Assembly: GCA_963783175.1 (NCBI GenBank)
Contig: CAWANG010000036.1
Coordinates: 62,001-126,000 of the forward strand
DNA from: Roseiarcus sp963783175
Lineage (GTDB): Bacteria; Pseudomonadota; Alphaproteobacteria; Rhizobiales; Beijerinckiaceae
DNA length: 64,000 nt
Reading direction: 5' to 3'
Shown here: piece by piece, positions 54,964 through 62,615 of the stretch
How positions within the stretch are numbered: position 1 is the stretch's first letter
Layout: each line of letters begins with the position of its first letter
Notes under the pieces: generated by a model
What the model saw: the letters and a program-made list of their open reading frames with translations, nothing else
Databases searched by the model: none
What the model was told of the DNA's origin: nothing
Made by a program: the position numbers and the translations under genes

Positions 54964-55615
54964 GAGTTGGAGCAAGGATGCGCCCGGCGAGCGCGACGGG
55001 CCGCGCAGCTATCATCACGGTAATTTGCGCGAGGCGCTGATCCGCGCGGCGCTGGAACTGATCGCCAGAAAAGGGACGGCGGGGTTTACCTTCGCCGAGG
55101 CGGCGCGCTTTGCCGGGGTCAGCCCGGCGGCGCCCTACCGGCATTTCCGCGACCGCGACGAACTGATGGCGAGTGTTGCGCTGCGCGGCTTCGAGCAGTT
55201 CGCGGCGGCGCTGGCGCGGGCCTGGGACGACGGGCGCCCCGATGAGTTCGTTGCGCTGGATCGGCTCGGCAAGGCCTATCTCGAATTCGCCCGCGCCGAG
55301 CCGGCGTTCTACTCGGCGATGTTCGAAGCCGGCGTTCCGATCGGCGCCAATCCCGCGCTCCGGGAAGCCGGCGAACGGGCCTTCGCGGTGCTCCGCGGCG
55401 CCGCCGACAAAGTCTGCGCCGCAATGCCCGCGGTCGGCCGCCCGCCGGCCTTGATGGTCGCGCTCCACATCTGGGCCATGGCGCACGGCGTCGCTTCGCT
55501 GTTCGGCCGCGGCGATGGCGCGCAACGCGCGTTGCCGATGTCGCCGGCGGAACTTCTGGAAGCGCATATGCTGGTCTATTTGCGAGGGCTCGGAGTCAAT
55601 ATGGCGCGGCCGTGA
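54962..55615 (+). CDS. TetR/AcrR family transcriptional regulator
   Basis: This is a 217-aa repressor with the TetR helix-turn-helix in residues 15-70 (REALIRAALELIARKGTAGF, FAEAARFAGVSPAAPYRHFR) and a TetR C-terminal WHG-type ligand domain (FYSAMFEAGVPIGANPAL, ALHIWAMAHGVASLF). The ligand is unknown. A palindrome overlaps its start codon and a matching one precedes the next gene, DUF2852. Confidence 0.88.
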   Translation: MSWSKDAPGERDGPRSYHHGNLREALIRAALELIARKGTAGFTFAEAARFAGVSPAAPYRHFRDRDELMASVALRGFEQFAAALARAWDDGRPDEFVALDRLGKAYLEFARAEPAFYSAMFEAGVPIGANPALREAGERAFAVLRGAADKVCAAMPAVGRPPALMVALHIWAMAHGVASLFGRGDGAQRALPMSPAELLEAHMLVYLRGLGVNMARP

Positions 55616-55651
55616 GGCCCCACGCCCCCACAGTTCGCAATCTGCAGACAT

Positions 55652-55681
55652 TGTCATACCCGCGAAAGCGGGTATCCGGAG
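55652..55681. repeat. REP-like palindrome, single copy
   Basis: TTGTCATACCCGCGAAAGCG followed by GGTATCCGGA is the same element type as the paired copies at 29744-29816 (GTCAT-CCCGCGAAAGCGGG-ATCC). It lies between the tetR and DUF2852 genes. Confidence 0.7.
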
Positions 55682-55733
55682 CGGCGGTTGCGGCCGCCGC
55701 GCCAGTCGAGATCCGAGATGCGCCAAGAAGGGC

Positions 55734-55773
55734 TTGACAATGTCCGGCCATTAATGTAAATGTTCATTACATT
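55734..55773 (+). promoter_or_regulatory. DUF2852 promoter with TetR-type operator
   Basis: TTGACA at 55734-55739 is a good -35; a -10-like TAAATG at 55757 gives 17-bp spacing. Overlapping the -10, AATGTAA (55753-55759) and TTACATT (55767-55773) form a perfect inverted repeat with a 7-nt spacer. This is the same ATGTAA-N7-TTACAT as at the tetR start. A bound repressor would block the -10. Confidence 0.65.
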
Positions 55774-55792
55774 CACAAATGAGGACGAGCCA

Positions 55793-56248
55793 ATGCCTCT
55801 CATTCTGACGGTTTTGGGGTTCATGTGGTGGTGGCCGCTAGGCGTCCTGATGCTCGGCTTCCTGATTGCGAGAGGAAGGTTCGGCTATTGGGGTCGCTAC
55901 GCAGGAGATGGACCGATGCTCAACTGGGAACACCGTGGGGACCGCTGGGAGCGGAAGATCACTCGCATGCAGGACAAAATGGAACGCATGCGGGGCAGGA
56001 TGGACCATTTCAGGACTCGCGGCGACTGGTTCGGTCCGGCCTCGAGCGGCAACCGCGCCTTCGACGATTATCGCTCGGAGACGCTGAAGCGCCTCGAAGA
56101 CGAGCAGCGCGAGTTCAAGGACTTCCTCGCCCGGCTGCGCTTCGCCAAAGACCGCACTGAGTTCGACCAGTTCATGGCCGAGCGGCGCGAGCGCCCCTTC
56201 GAGCCGAATTCGCCGACCGAGCCGCCGCCGGCCGACCCGCGCAACTGA
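55793..56248 (+). CDS. DUF2852 family protein
   Basis: This 151-aa protein has one N-terminal membrane segment (LTVLGFMWWWPLGVLMLGFL). A charged, helical cytoplasmic part follows, with KITRMQDKMERMRGRMDHF, FDDYRSETLKRLEDEQREFK and FLARLRFAKDRTEFDQFMAE, the DUF2852 pattern. Function unknown. The ATG at 55793 has GAGGA 7 nt upstream. It is probably repressed by the adjacent TetR protein. Confidence 0.82.
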   Translation: MPLILTVLGFMWWWPLGVLMLGFLIARGRFGYWGRYAGDGPMLNWEHRGDRWERKITRMQDKMERMRGRMDHFRTRGDWFGPASSGNRAFDDYRSETLKRLEDEQREFKDFLARLRFAKDRTEFDQFMAERRERPFEPNSPTEPPPADPRN

Positions 56249-56291
56249 GGTTGCCGAGCCTGGCTGCCCCGATTGCTCGCCGCCGCCTGCT

Positions 56292-57296
56292 TCAATGCGG
56301 CGGCGCAGTTGATTGAGCGGCCGTGAGCTTCTTCTGCGCCGCTTCAGCAAGGGTTTGCAGCAGGGGGCGGGCGGGAGCGAAGAACGTCGCGCCGGTTTGC
56401 GGCGTCGAGACATCGAGCAGCCGGTCGTAGGCTCCCGGCGGGTCGCCGATATACATCCGCTGAAGCATCTTCTCGATCACCCAAAGATAGCGGGAATAGC
56501 CGATGAAGTAGGTTCCGAATTCCTGTCGTCCTGGGCGGCCGAAGGGCATGTTGTCGCGCAGGATGTCAAATTCGTTTCCATCGGCGTCGACGATCGTGGC
56601 GAGCGACTTGTGCGATTTGCGCGGCGCGTCGTCGTCGTCGATTTCGATATTGTCGATCTTCGTGCGGCCGATGATCTCCTCCTGGAGAGGCGTCGGAATC
56701 CGGCCCCATGCGCTGAGATCGTGGAGATATTTCTGAACGACGACATAGCTGCCGCCGGCGAAGTCGGCGTCCTCCTCGCCGACGAGCGCGGAAGCGGGCA
56801 GATCGAGGCCGTTCGGGTTGGCCGTGCCGTCGACGAAGCCGAGAAGGTCGCGGGCGTCGAAATAGCGAAAGCCTGAAACCTCGTCCACGACGGTCACGGC
56901 GGCGCCGAGACTGTCGATGAGAATGCGCTCGAACTCGAAACAGAGATCCGCACGTTCGGCCCGGATATGGAAGAGAAGGTCGCCCGGCGTCGACGGCGCC
57001 GCGTGAACTGGCCCCTTGATCGGCGCAAACGGTCTCAGTTCCTTAGGGCGCGCGTTCGGATGGAGACGATCCCAGAAAGCGCGGCCAAACCCGGCAATGC
57101 ACGACAGTTGCCCGGATAGATCGCGGAACCCAACGGTCTTGACGATATCGTCGAGCCCCCCGAGCGCGGAGCAGACGGTCGCGAGAGCGGCCTCGTCGCT
57201 CGCGACCGTGACCACGAGAAAGATCGCCGCTCGCGACAGCGGGGCATCGATGCTCTGCGCCTCGATCGGGACCCTGTCCCAACTTTTCCCCGTCAT
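56292..57296 (-). CDS. Dyp-type (dye-decolourising) heme peroxidase
   Basis: This 334-aa peroxidase has the family signature LLGFVDGTANPNGLDLPASA with the catalytic Asp, the proximal-region histidine in APRKSHKSLATIVDADG and the distal arginine region in GTYFIGYSRYLWVIEKM. There is no Tat signal, so it is likely cytoplasmic or encapsulated; no encapsulin gene is near. It resembles the YfeX/DypB group. Repeat copy 3 lies upstream of its promoter. Confidence 0.9.
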   Translation of the reverse strand: MTGKSWDRVPIEAQSIDAPLSRAAIFLVVTVASDEAALATVCSALGGLDDIVKTVGFRDLSGQLSCIAGFGRAFWDRLHPNARPKELRPFAPIKGPVHAAPSTPGDLLFHIRAERADLCFEFERILIDSLGAAVTVVDEVSGFRYFDARDLLGFVDGTANPNGLDLPASALVGEEDADFAGGSYVVVQKYLHDLSAWGRIPTPLQEEIIGRTKIDNIEIDDDDAPRKSHKSLATIVDADGNEFDILRDNMPFGRPGRQEFGTYFIGYSRYLWVIEKMLQRMYIGDPPGAYDRLLDVSTPQTGATFFAPARPLLQTLAEAAQKKLTAAQSTAPPH

Positions 57297-57480
57297 CCCG
57301 AATTCTCCGCTTTCTTTATGGGTCCAGGCTCATGACCGGTCGATGACTGGCGCGGCGGCGCCCGCGCGACCTTGGCTGCGCTTCGGTCGTATCTTTAGCC
57401 TATGACGCAACCTGCCGGAATCGCCCCGATGGGCGGGGCATCATGAAAATCCGTTTCCCCTTCAGCGGCGCCGATTTTTC

Positions 57481-57730
57481 TTTGCGATAATCAGAATTCG
57501 TGGTAGTTTCGGACGGGTCGCTAAAGAGGCCTCGGGGCGGCGAAGGCCACCGGCGGAAAAGGAGCGGAGAAGAAACTTTTTTGCCCTAGGGGGGTCTCAG
57601 CATAACCCGTTGAAAAGGCTCAATTCCGCCAAGGAAAACCAAGGAAATCCAAGCTTTTTTCTTTGATTTCCTTTGCTCGGCTTTGTCCGGGCTTGGCTAG
57701 ATTTTGCTAGATTTGGAATTGACTTGGAAT
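57481..57730 (+). repeat. Dispersed repeat, copy 3 (most diverged)
   Basis: TTTGCGATAATCAGAA (57481-57496) is identical to copy 1 over 16 bases. The NPL box TAACCCGTTGAAAAGGCT (57603 on, through CAATTC) matches copy 2 at 21 of 24 bases and again reads NPLK-LNS. The tail has CTTTGATTTCCTTTGCTCGG, related to the 21-bp unit. It is preceded by an inverted version (CCAAGGAAATCCAAGC), so the tail can fold into a hairpin. The 449-bp gap between DyP and cca genes otherwise shows nothing. Confidence 0.7.
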
Positions 57731-57745
57731 GTCACATTAATACAT

Positions 57746-59044
57746 TTACGGTAAGTGTTTTCCTGGCGCTGGTCGCCCGGCCGCCTGCGTCGCGGCCTCG
57801 TCGAGCAAGCGTTCGAGCGTATCCCGCTCGCGCGGAAAGCCCGCCCTGATCCATAGCGCCTGAAAGGCGCGTAGCGTCTCGCCGACACGCGGGCCGGCCG
57901 CGACGCCGCGGGCGACCAGATCCGCCCCGCTGAACGGCAGCTTGGGAATGGGCGTTTCTGCGAGGAACCGATCGGCGGCGTCGAAGGCCGCGTCCGCCGG
58001 CGACGCGCCGGACTCGGCCTCCGCCAACGCGAGCGCGTCGCGCGCCGCTTCGCGCCCGGCGACGAACAGGAGCGCGCGCAAGTCCTCGGTCGACGGCGGC
58101 GCTGAGATCCCGTGCAGGCCGATGAGCGCCGCGGCGGCGGCCCTGATCCGCTCATGTTCAAGGTTGGCCAGACGCAGACGGTCGCGCAGCCGCTCCGCGT
58201 CCTCAGGGATCGCGGCGCCAAGCGCGGCGAGTCGCAGGATCGCGTCGGGCCTACGACCGCGATCCGCCTCGATCGCGATCAGACGGCTGAGGCGTCGCGG
58301 GTAGGCGAGGCCGCCGAGGATCGGCTCGAGAAAACCGCATTCCCCCATCGTCTGGACGACCTCGCCGGCGCGCGGGGCCGCGATGAGCTTTATGAGTTCG
58401 GCGCGCACCCGCTCCCGGGACAGACGCGCGAGGCCTTCGCGCGCCCGGATCGCAGCGGAAAGACCCTCGGAGTCGAGCCCGTTCGCGGCGAACCGGGCCG
58501 AGAACCGGAAGAACCGCAGAATGCGCAGATAATCCTCACGGATGCGCTGGTTGGGGTCGCCGATGAAGCGCACGCGTCCGGCGGCAAGATCATCAAGTCC
58601 GCCGACGGGATCGTGGACCGTTCCGTCGGGTCCAAGCGACAGCGCGTTGATGGTGAAGTCGCGCCGCTCGGCGTCGGCGGCGAAGTCGCGTCCGAACGCC
58701 ACCTTGGCCCGGCGACCGTCGGTCTCGACGTCCTGGCGCAGCGTCGTCGTCTCGATCGGGCGTCCGTCGACGACGAGCGTCACCGTCCCGTGGGGGACGC
58801 CGGTCAGCGCGACCTTGAACCCCGCCGTCCGTGCACGGCGAATCACCTCGTCGGTCGATGCCGTGGTCGCGAGGTCGAAATCGAACCCCGGCTCGCCGAG
58901 CGCGAGGTCGCGCACCGCGCCGCCGACTAGGCGCGTCTCCTCGCCCTCGCCGTTGAGGGCTTCGAGCGCCCGCGCCAACGGGCCTTGCCTGAGCGGCGCA
59001 AGATCCTTGAGCTTGCCGTCCGACAAGCCGCTGAGGACCGTCAT
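57746..59044 (-). CDS. cca: CCA tRNA nucleotidyltransferase / poly(A) polymerase family
   Basis: This 432-aa class II nucleotidyltransferase adds or repairs the tRNA 3' CCA. It has the active-site LVGGAVRDLALGEPGFDFDL with DxD, VPHGTVTLVVDGRPIETTTL, the flexible RRDFTINALSLGPDG and RIREDYLRILRFFRFSARFA. The start is ATG 59044; an upstream extension has no family support. It overlaps DUF6111 by 4 bp. Confidence 0.93.
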   Translation of the reverse strand: MTVLSGLSDGKLKDLAPLRQGPLARALEALNGEGEETRLVGGAVRDLALGEPGFDFDLATTASTDEVIRRARTAGFKVALTGVPHGTVTLVVDGRPIETTTLRQDVETDGRRAKVAFGRDFAADAERRDFTINALSLGPDGTVHDPVGGLDDLAAGRVRFIGDPNQRIREDYLRILRFFRFSARFAANGLDSEGLSAAIRAREGLARLSRERVRAELIKLIAAPRAGEVVQTMGECGFLEPILGGLAYPRRLSRLIAIEADRGRRPDAILRLAALGAAIPEDAERLRDRLRLANLEHERIRAAAAALIGLHGISAPPSTEDLRALLFVAGREAARDALALAEAESGASPADAAFDAADRFLAETPIPKLPFSGADLVARGVAAGPRVGETLRAFQALWIRAGFPRERDTLERLLDEAATQAAGRPAPGKHLP

Positions 59045-59301
59045 TCGATCCGCCCCGGAATGAGGACGCCGTTTTCGACATGCGCCGGAACGTAGACGCC
59101 GCGGCCCCGGGGGGCGAAGGCGTTGATGGCGATCAGCCCGAGAACGGCGGCCGCGAGACCGAGCAGGGTCATGATCGACACCCGCCCGCGCGTCCAGTGC
59201 TCGACCTCGAGCGGGTAGCGGGCGCGCACGACGAGGTAGAGCGCATAGACCGCGAACGGGCTCAGGAACAGCGCCAGCGGTTCGAAAACGGTTCGTCCCA
59301 T
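59041..59301 (-). CDS. DUF6111 family small membrane protein
   Basis: This is an 86-aa protein with two membrane segments (LALFLSPFAVYALYLVVRA and IMTLLGLAAAVLGLIAINAF) and a C-terminal GVYVPAHVENGVLIPGR. This small family sits between the nudix and cca genes in Rhizobiales as I recall. Function unknown. Its ends overlap both neighbours by 1-4 bp. Confidence 0.82.
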   Translation of the reverse strand: MGRTVFEPLALFLSPFAVYALYLVVRARYPLEVEHWTRGRVSIMTLLGLAAAVLGLIAINAFAPRGRGVYVPAHVENGVLIPGRIE

Positions 59302-59990
59302 CAGGTGAACAGCTTCTCGTAGAGGTTGCGCAGGATGCCGGCGGTCGCGCCCCAGATATACCGCCCCTCATGCGGCATGGCGTAGAATCTTCGCAGGCGC
59401 CCCTGCCATTCGCGCTCGTCGAGGCGATGATTGGCCGGATCCATCAGGAAGGCGAAAGGGGTCTCGAAAACCTCGTCGACCTCCAGTCTGTTGAGCTCGA
59501 GCGTGAACGACGGTTCGAGGAGCGCGACGAGGGGCGCGACCCGAAATCCGGTGCCGGTGAAATAGGGATCGAGCCAGCCTAGGGGCTCGACGAACCGCTC
59601 CTCGAGCCCGATTTCCTCGCGCGCCTCGCGCAGCGCGGCCTCGCGCGGCGTTTCGCCCGGGTCGATCTTGCCGCCGGGAAAGGCGACCTGGCCCGAATGG
59701 GCGCGCAAGTCCGACGCCCGCAACGTCAAGAGAACGGTGAGGGCTTGGGGCCGTTTGACGATCGGCAAAAGCACGGCGGCGGGGCGCGCGCGGGCGGCGA
59801 GGCTGGCCAGATCCGGCGGTCGGCCGCCGGGAGCGTCGTCGCTCGCGCCCTTCGGCATGGCCCGCTCGAGATCCCCATTGCTGAGCGACGGCCTGAGTTT
59901 CGCCCGCGCCAGCGCGCGCAAGGAATCCGCCGGGCTGGGATAGGAGACAAGTTTGGCGCTCAAAGCCCCTCGATGTCGCTCGCCCGGCAC
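59301..59990 (-). CDS. CoA pyrophosphatase (NUDIX hydrolase)
   Basis: This 229-aa protein has the Nudix box GGKIDPGETPREAALREARE EIGL. The CoA-pyrophosphatase context AAVLLPIVKRPQALTVLLTL, SGQVAFPGGK and FTGTGFRVAPLVALLEPSF matches the NudL/YeaB group. It probably cleaves CoA or oxidised CoA. GTG 59990 is used as start, overlapping DUF1285 by about 30 bp; a later start is possible. Confidence 0.85.
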   Translation of the reverse strand: MPGERHRGALSAKLVSYPSPADSLRALARAKLRPSLSNGDLERAMPKGASDDAPGGRPPDLASLAARARPAAVLLPIVKRPQALTVLLTLRASDLRAHSGQVAFPGGKIDPGETPREAALREAREEIGLEERFVEPLGWLDPYFTGTGFRVAPLVALLEPSFTLELNRLEVDEVFETPFAFLMDPANHRLDEREWQGRLRRFYAMPHEGRYIWGATAGILRNLYEKLFT

Positions 59991-60562
59991 ATCGGGAAGA
60001 ACAGTCCGCGCGAGCGCACGCCGAACCAGTCCTCGTTCTCGACCCGCTCCGTCTGGCCGAGGGCCACGAGGTCATAGAACAGCGCCCGCTTGACCAGCGC
60101 CCAAAGGTCGTCTCTCACCCGCACATAGGGCTTCAGCCCTTCCGAGGCGCCGCGCTCGAACCGAAGCGGGTGTTCGCCGTCGACAGTCACCAGGTCTTCG
60201 ACATTGGTGCGGAACGTCAGCTGGGGTTCGTCCGCCTCGTCGCCGACGCGCATCTCGACCGCCAGAAAAGGCGCATCGTCGACCCTGATGCCCACTTTCT
60301 CGACCGGCGTCACCAGGACATAGCGCTCGCCCTCCTTGCGCATCACCGAGGCGAACAGCTGCACCAGCGGCGCCCGGCCAATCGGCGAGCCACAATAAAA
60401 CCATGTTCCGTCGGCAGCGATGCGCATGTCGATATCGCCGCAGTCGGGCGGATTCCAGGAAGGCGCCGGCGCCAGGCCGCGCAGTCGCCCGATCGCCGCC
60501 TCGCCGAGTCCTCGGAGAGCCCTTTCCGGCGCGCGCGCCGGCTCTGCGTTATTCTTGCGCAT
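59960..60562 (-). CDS. DUF1285 family protein
   Basis: This 200-aa protein has the DUF1285 pattern: GDIDMRIAADGTWFYCGSPI, RAPLVQLFASVMRKEGERYV, VTPVEKVGIRVDDAPFLAVE and a late DLWALVKRALFYDLV. It is predicted soluble, with unknown function. The start is ATG 60562. It is first in the minus-strand set DUF1285-nudix-DUF6111-cca and divergent from the moxR operon. Confidence 0.85.
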   Translation of the reverse strand: MRKNNAEPARAPERALRGLGEAAIGRLRGLAPAPSWNPPDCGDIDMRIAADGTWFYCGSPIGRAPLVQLFASVMRKEGERYVLVTPVEKVGIRVDDAPFLAVEMRVGDEADEPQLTFRTNVEDLVTVDGEHPLRFERGASEGLKPYVRVRDDLWALVKRALFYDLVALGQTERVENEDWFGVRSRGLFFPMCRASDIEGL

Positions 60563-60685
60563 ATGTGTGGGCGAATCCGGCATCCGGGTGCATTGGGCTT
60601 GCGCCGCAGCGGCGCGCGTTCAATCTAGTGCGCCTGACGATAAAACAAAACCGCAAGCCATTCGTATGGGGCAAAGGACGAGCCG

Positions 60686-61687
60686 ATGAACGTGACCAAT
60701 ATCGCCGATTCAGGTCAACTGACCCGCGACGCCGACGTGGCGCTGGAGCGCATCTCCGCCGCGCGGGCGGAAATCGGCGGCGTCATATTCGGCCAGGAGC
60801 GCGTCGTCGACCTCGCGCTGACGACGCTGCTCGCGGGCGGACACGGATTGTTGATCGGCGTGCCGGGACTGGCCAAGACCAAGCTGGTCGAGACGTTGGG
60901 AATCGTCGTTGGCCTCGAGGCGCTCAGGGTCCAGTTCACCCCCGACCTGATGCCGACCGACATTCTCGGCTCTGAGGTGATGGAGGAAGGCCAGGACGGC
61001 AAGCGCGGTTTCCGCTTCATCAAGGGGCCGATCTTCGCCCAACTGTTGATGGCCGACGAGATCAACCGCGCCAGTCCCCGCACCCAGTCGGCGCTGCTGC
61101 AGGCGATGCAAGAGCATCATGTCACGGTCGCCGGAGCGAGGCATGATCTTCCGCGCCCGTTTCATGTGCTGGCGACGCAGAACCCGCTCGAGCAGGAAGG
61201 CGCTTATCCTCTGCCCGAGGCGCAGCTCGATCGCTTCCTGTTGCAGATCGACGTTGGTTATCCCGACCGGGCGGCCGAACGCCGGATTCTGATCGAAACG
61301 ACAGGCGAGCGCGAGGCGCGGCCGAAGCCCGTCATGACGGCGGAGGACCTGATGGCGGCGCAACGGGTCGTGCGGCGGGCGCCGATCGGCGACCGCGTGG
61401 TCGAGGGGATCCTCGATCTGGTGCGCGCCGGTCGCCCGGGCGAGGGCGATCCCGAGTTGACGAAGGGGATCGGTTGGGGTCCGGGACCGCGCGCCGCCCA
61501 GGCGCTGATGCTGGCCGCCCGCGCTCGCGCGCTGGTCGACGGACGGCTCTCGCCATCGCTCGACGATGTCGCCACATTGGCCGACCCGGCGCTCAAGCAT
61601 CGCATGGCGCTGAGCTTCGCCGCCAGGGCTGAGGGCGAGACGATTTCGGCGGTGATTGCGCGGCTCGTGGCCAAGACGATCCAATGA
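60686..61687 (+). CDS. MoxR-family AAA+ ATPase
   Basis: This 333-aa AAA+ chaperone has Walker A LLIGVPGLAKTKLVETLGI, Walker B AQLLMADEINRASPRTQSAL, LATQNPLEQEGAYPLPEAQL and sensor 2 GPGPRAAQALMLAARARALV. MoxR ATPases work with von Willebrand factor proteins such as the DUF58 protein encoded next. The role here is probably maturation of envelope or metalloprotein targets; the client is unknown. Confidence 0.92.
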   Translation: MNVTNIADSGQLTRDADVALERISAARAEIGGVIFGQERVVDLALTTLLAGGHGLLIGVPGLAKTKLVETLGIVVGLEALRVQFTPDLMPTDILGSEVMEEGQDGKRGFRFIKGPIFAQLLMADEINRASPRTQSALLQAMQEHHVTVAGARHDLPRPFHVLATQNPLEQEGAYPLPEAQLDRFLLQIDVGYPDRAAERRILIETTGEREARPKPVMTAEDLMAAQRVVRRAPIGDRVVEGILDLVRAGRPGEGDPELTKGIGWGPGPRAAQALMLAARARALVDGRLSPSLDDVATLADPALKHRMALSFAARAEGETISAVIARLVAKTIQ

Positions 61688-61706
61688 CGCGACGGCCTTC
61701 GGCGCA

Positions 61707-62612
61707 ATGACGCTCCCCGCCTCGATCCGCCGGGACGCGGTAACGCTCTCGGCCCGTCTGCCGAGCCTCATTATCGCGGCCCGTCGCGTGGCTCAGACGG
61801 TGCGGCACGGCGTTCATGGTCGCCGGCGTGCGGGCTCGGGCGAAACCTTCTGGCAATTTCGACCTTTCCTTTCAGGCGAGCCGTCGTCGCGAGTCGACTG
61901 GCGCCGGTCGGCCCGTGAAGAGCGCGCTTTCGTCCGCGAGCGCGAGTGGGAGGCGGCGCACACGGTCTGGATCTGGTTCGACCGTTCGGCCTCGATGCAG
62001 TTCGGTTCGAGCCTGGCGTCCGTGACGAAGATCGACCGCGCCGCTTTATTGGCGCTCGCTTTCGCCGATCTTTGCGTGCGTGGGGGCGAGCGAGCGGGAC
62101 TGCTCGGCCTCACCCGGCCGTTGGCGACGCCAGGCGTCGTCGAACGCTTCGCCGAGGCGATCGCGACTGACGAGCGGCTCCGCGGGCCCTCCCGAGCCCC
62201 GTTGCCGCCGGCGCTTCCCGCAGCCACGCGTTCGATGGTGCTTATGCTTGGCGATTTTCTCTCGGAGCCGGAAGAGGTCGCACGCGCAATCCGGGCCGTC
62301 AGCGCAGAGGGCGCGATCGGCGAACTCGTGATGATCGTCGATCCGATCGAGGAGACGTACCCGTTCTCGGGCAACACCGAGTTCCTCGACCCCGCCGGCT
62401 CGCTGACCGTGCTCACGCCGCGGGCGCAGAATTTGCGCGACGGCTATCTCGCGCGCCTCGCCGCGCATCGCGAGACAATCCGCGGGATCTGCGCCCGCTC
62501 GGGCTGGGGCATGAGCATTCATCGCACCGACGGCTCCCCCGCGGAGATTCTGCTTGCGCTACGCATGCGCCTTTCCGCGCCCGAGCGCGGCGCCGGCTTG
62601 AGGAGCGCCTGA
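61707..62612 (+). CDS. DUF58 domain protein (vWA-like)
   Basis: This 301-aa protein has the DUF58 core GSGETFWQFRPFLSGEPSSR, VDWRRSAREERAFVREREWE and the vWA-type metal motif VWIWFDRSASMQFGS (DxSxS-like). It then has MVLMLGDFLSEPEEVARAIR and GELVMIVDPIEETYPF. It starts 19 bp after moxR and precedes the DUF4159 gene by 3 bp, the usual MoxR-DUF58-BatA operon order. Confidence 0.9.
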   Translation: MTLPASIRRDAVTLSARLPSLIIAARRVAQTVRHGVHGRRRAGSGETFWQFRPFLSGEPSSRVDWRRSAREERAFVREREWEAAHTVWIWFDRSASMQFGSSLASVTKIDRAALLALAFADLCVRGGERAGLLGLTRPLATPGVVERFAEAIATDERLRGPSRAPLPPALPAATRSMVLMLGDFLSEPEEVARAIRAVSAEGAIGELVMIVDPIEETYPFSGNTEFLDPAGSLTVLTPRAQNLRDGYLARLAAHRETIRGICARSGWGMSIHRTDGSPAEILLALRMRLSAPERGAGLRSA

Positions 62613-62615
62613 ACG

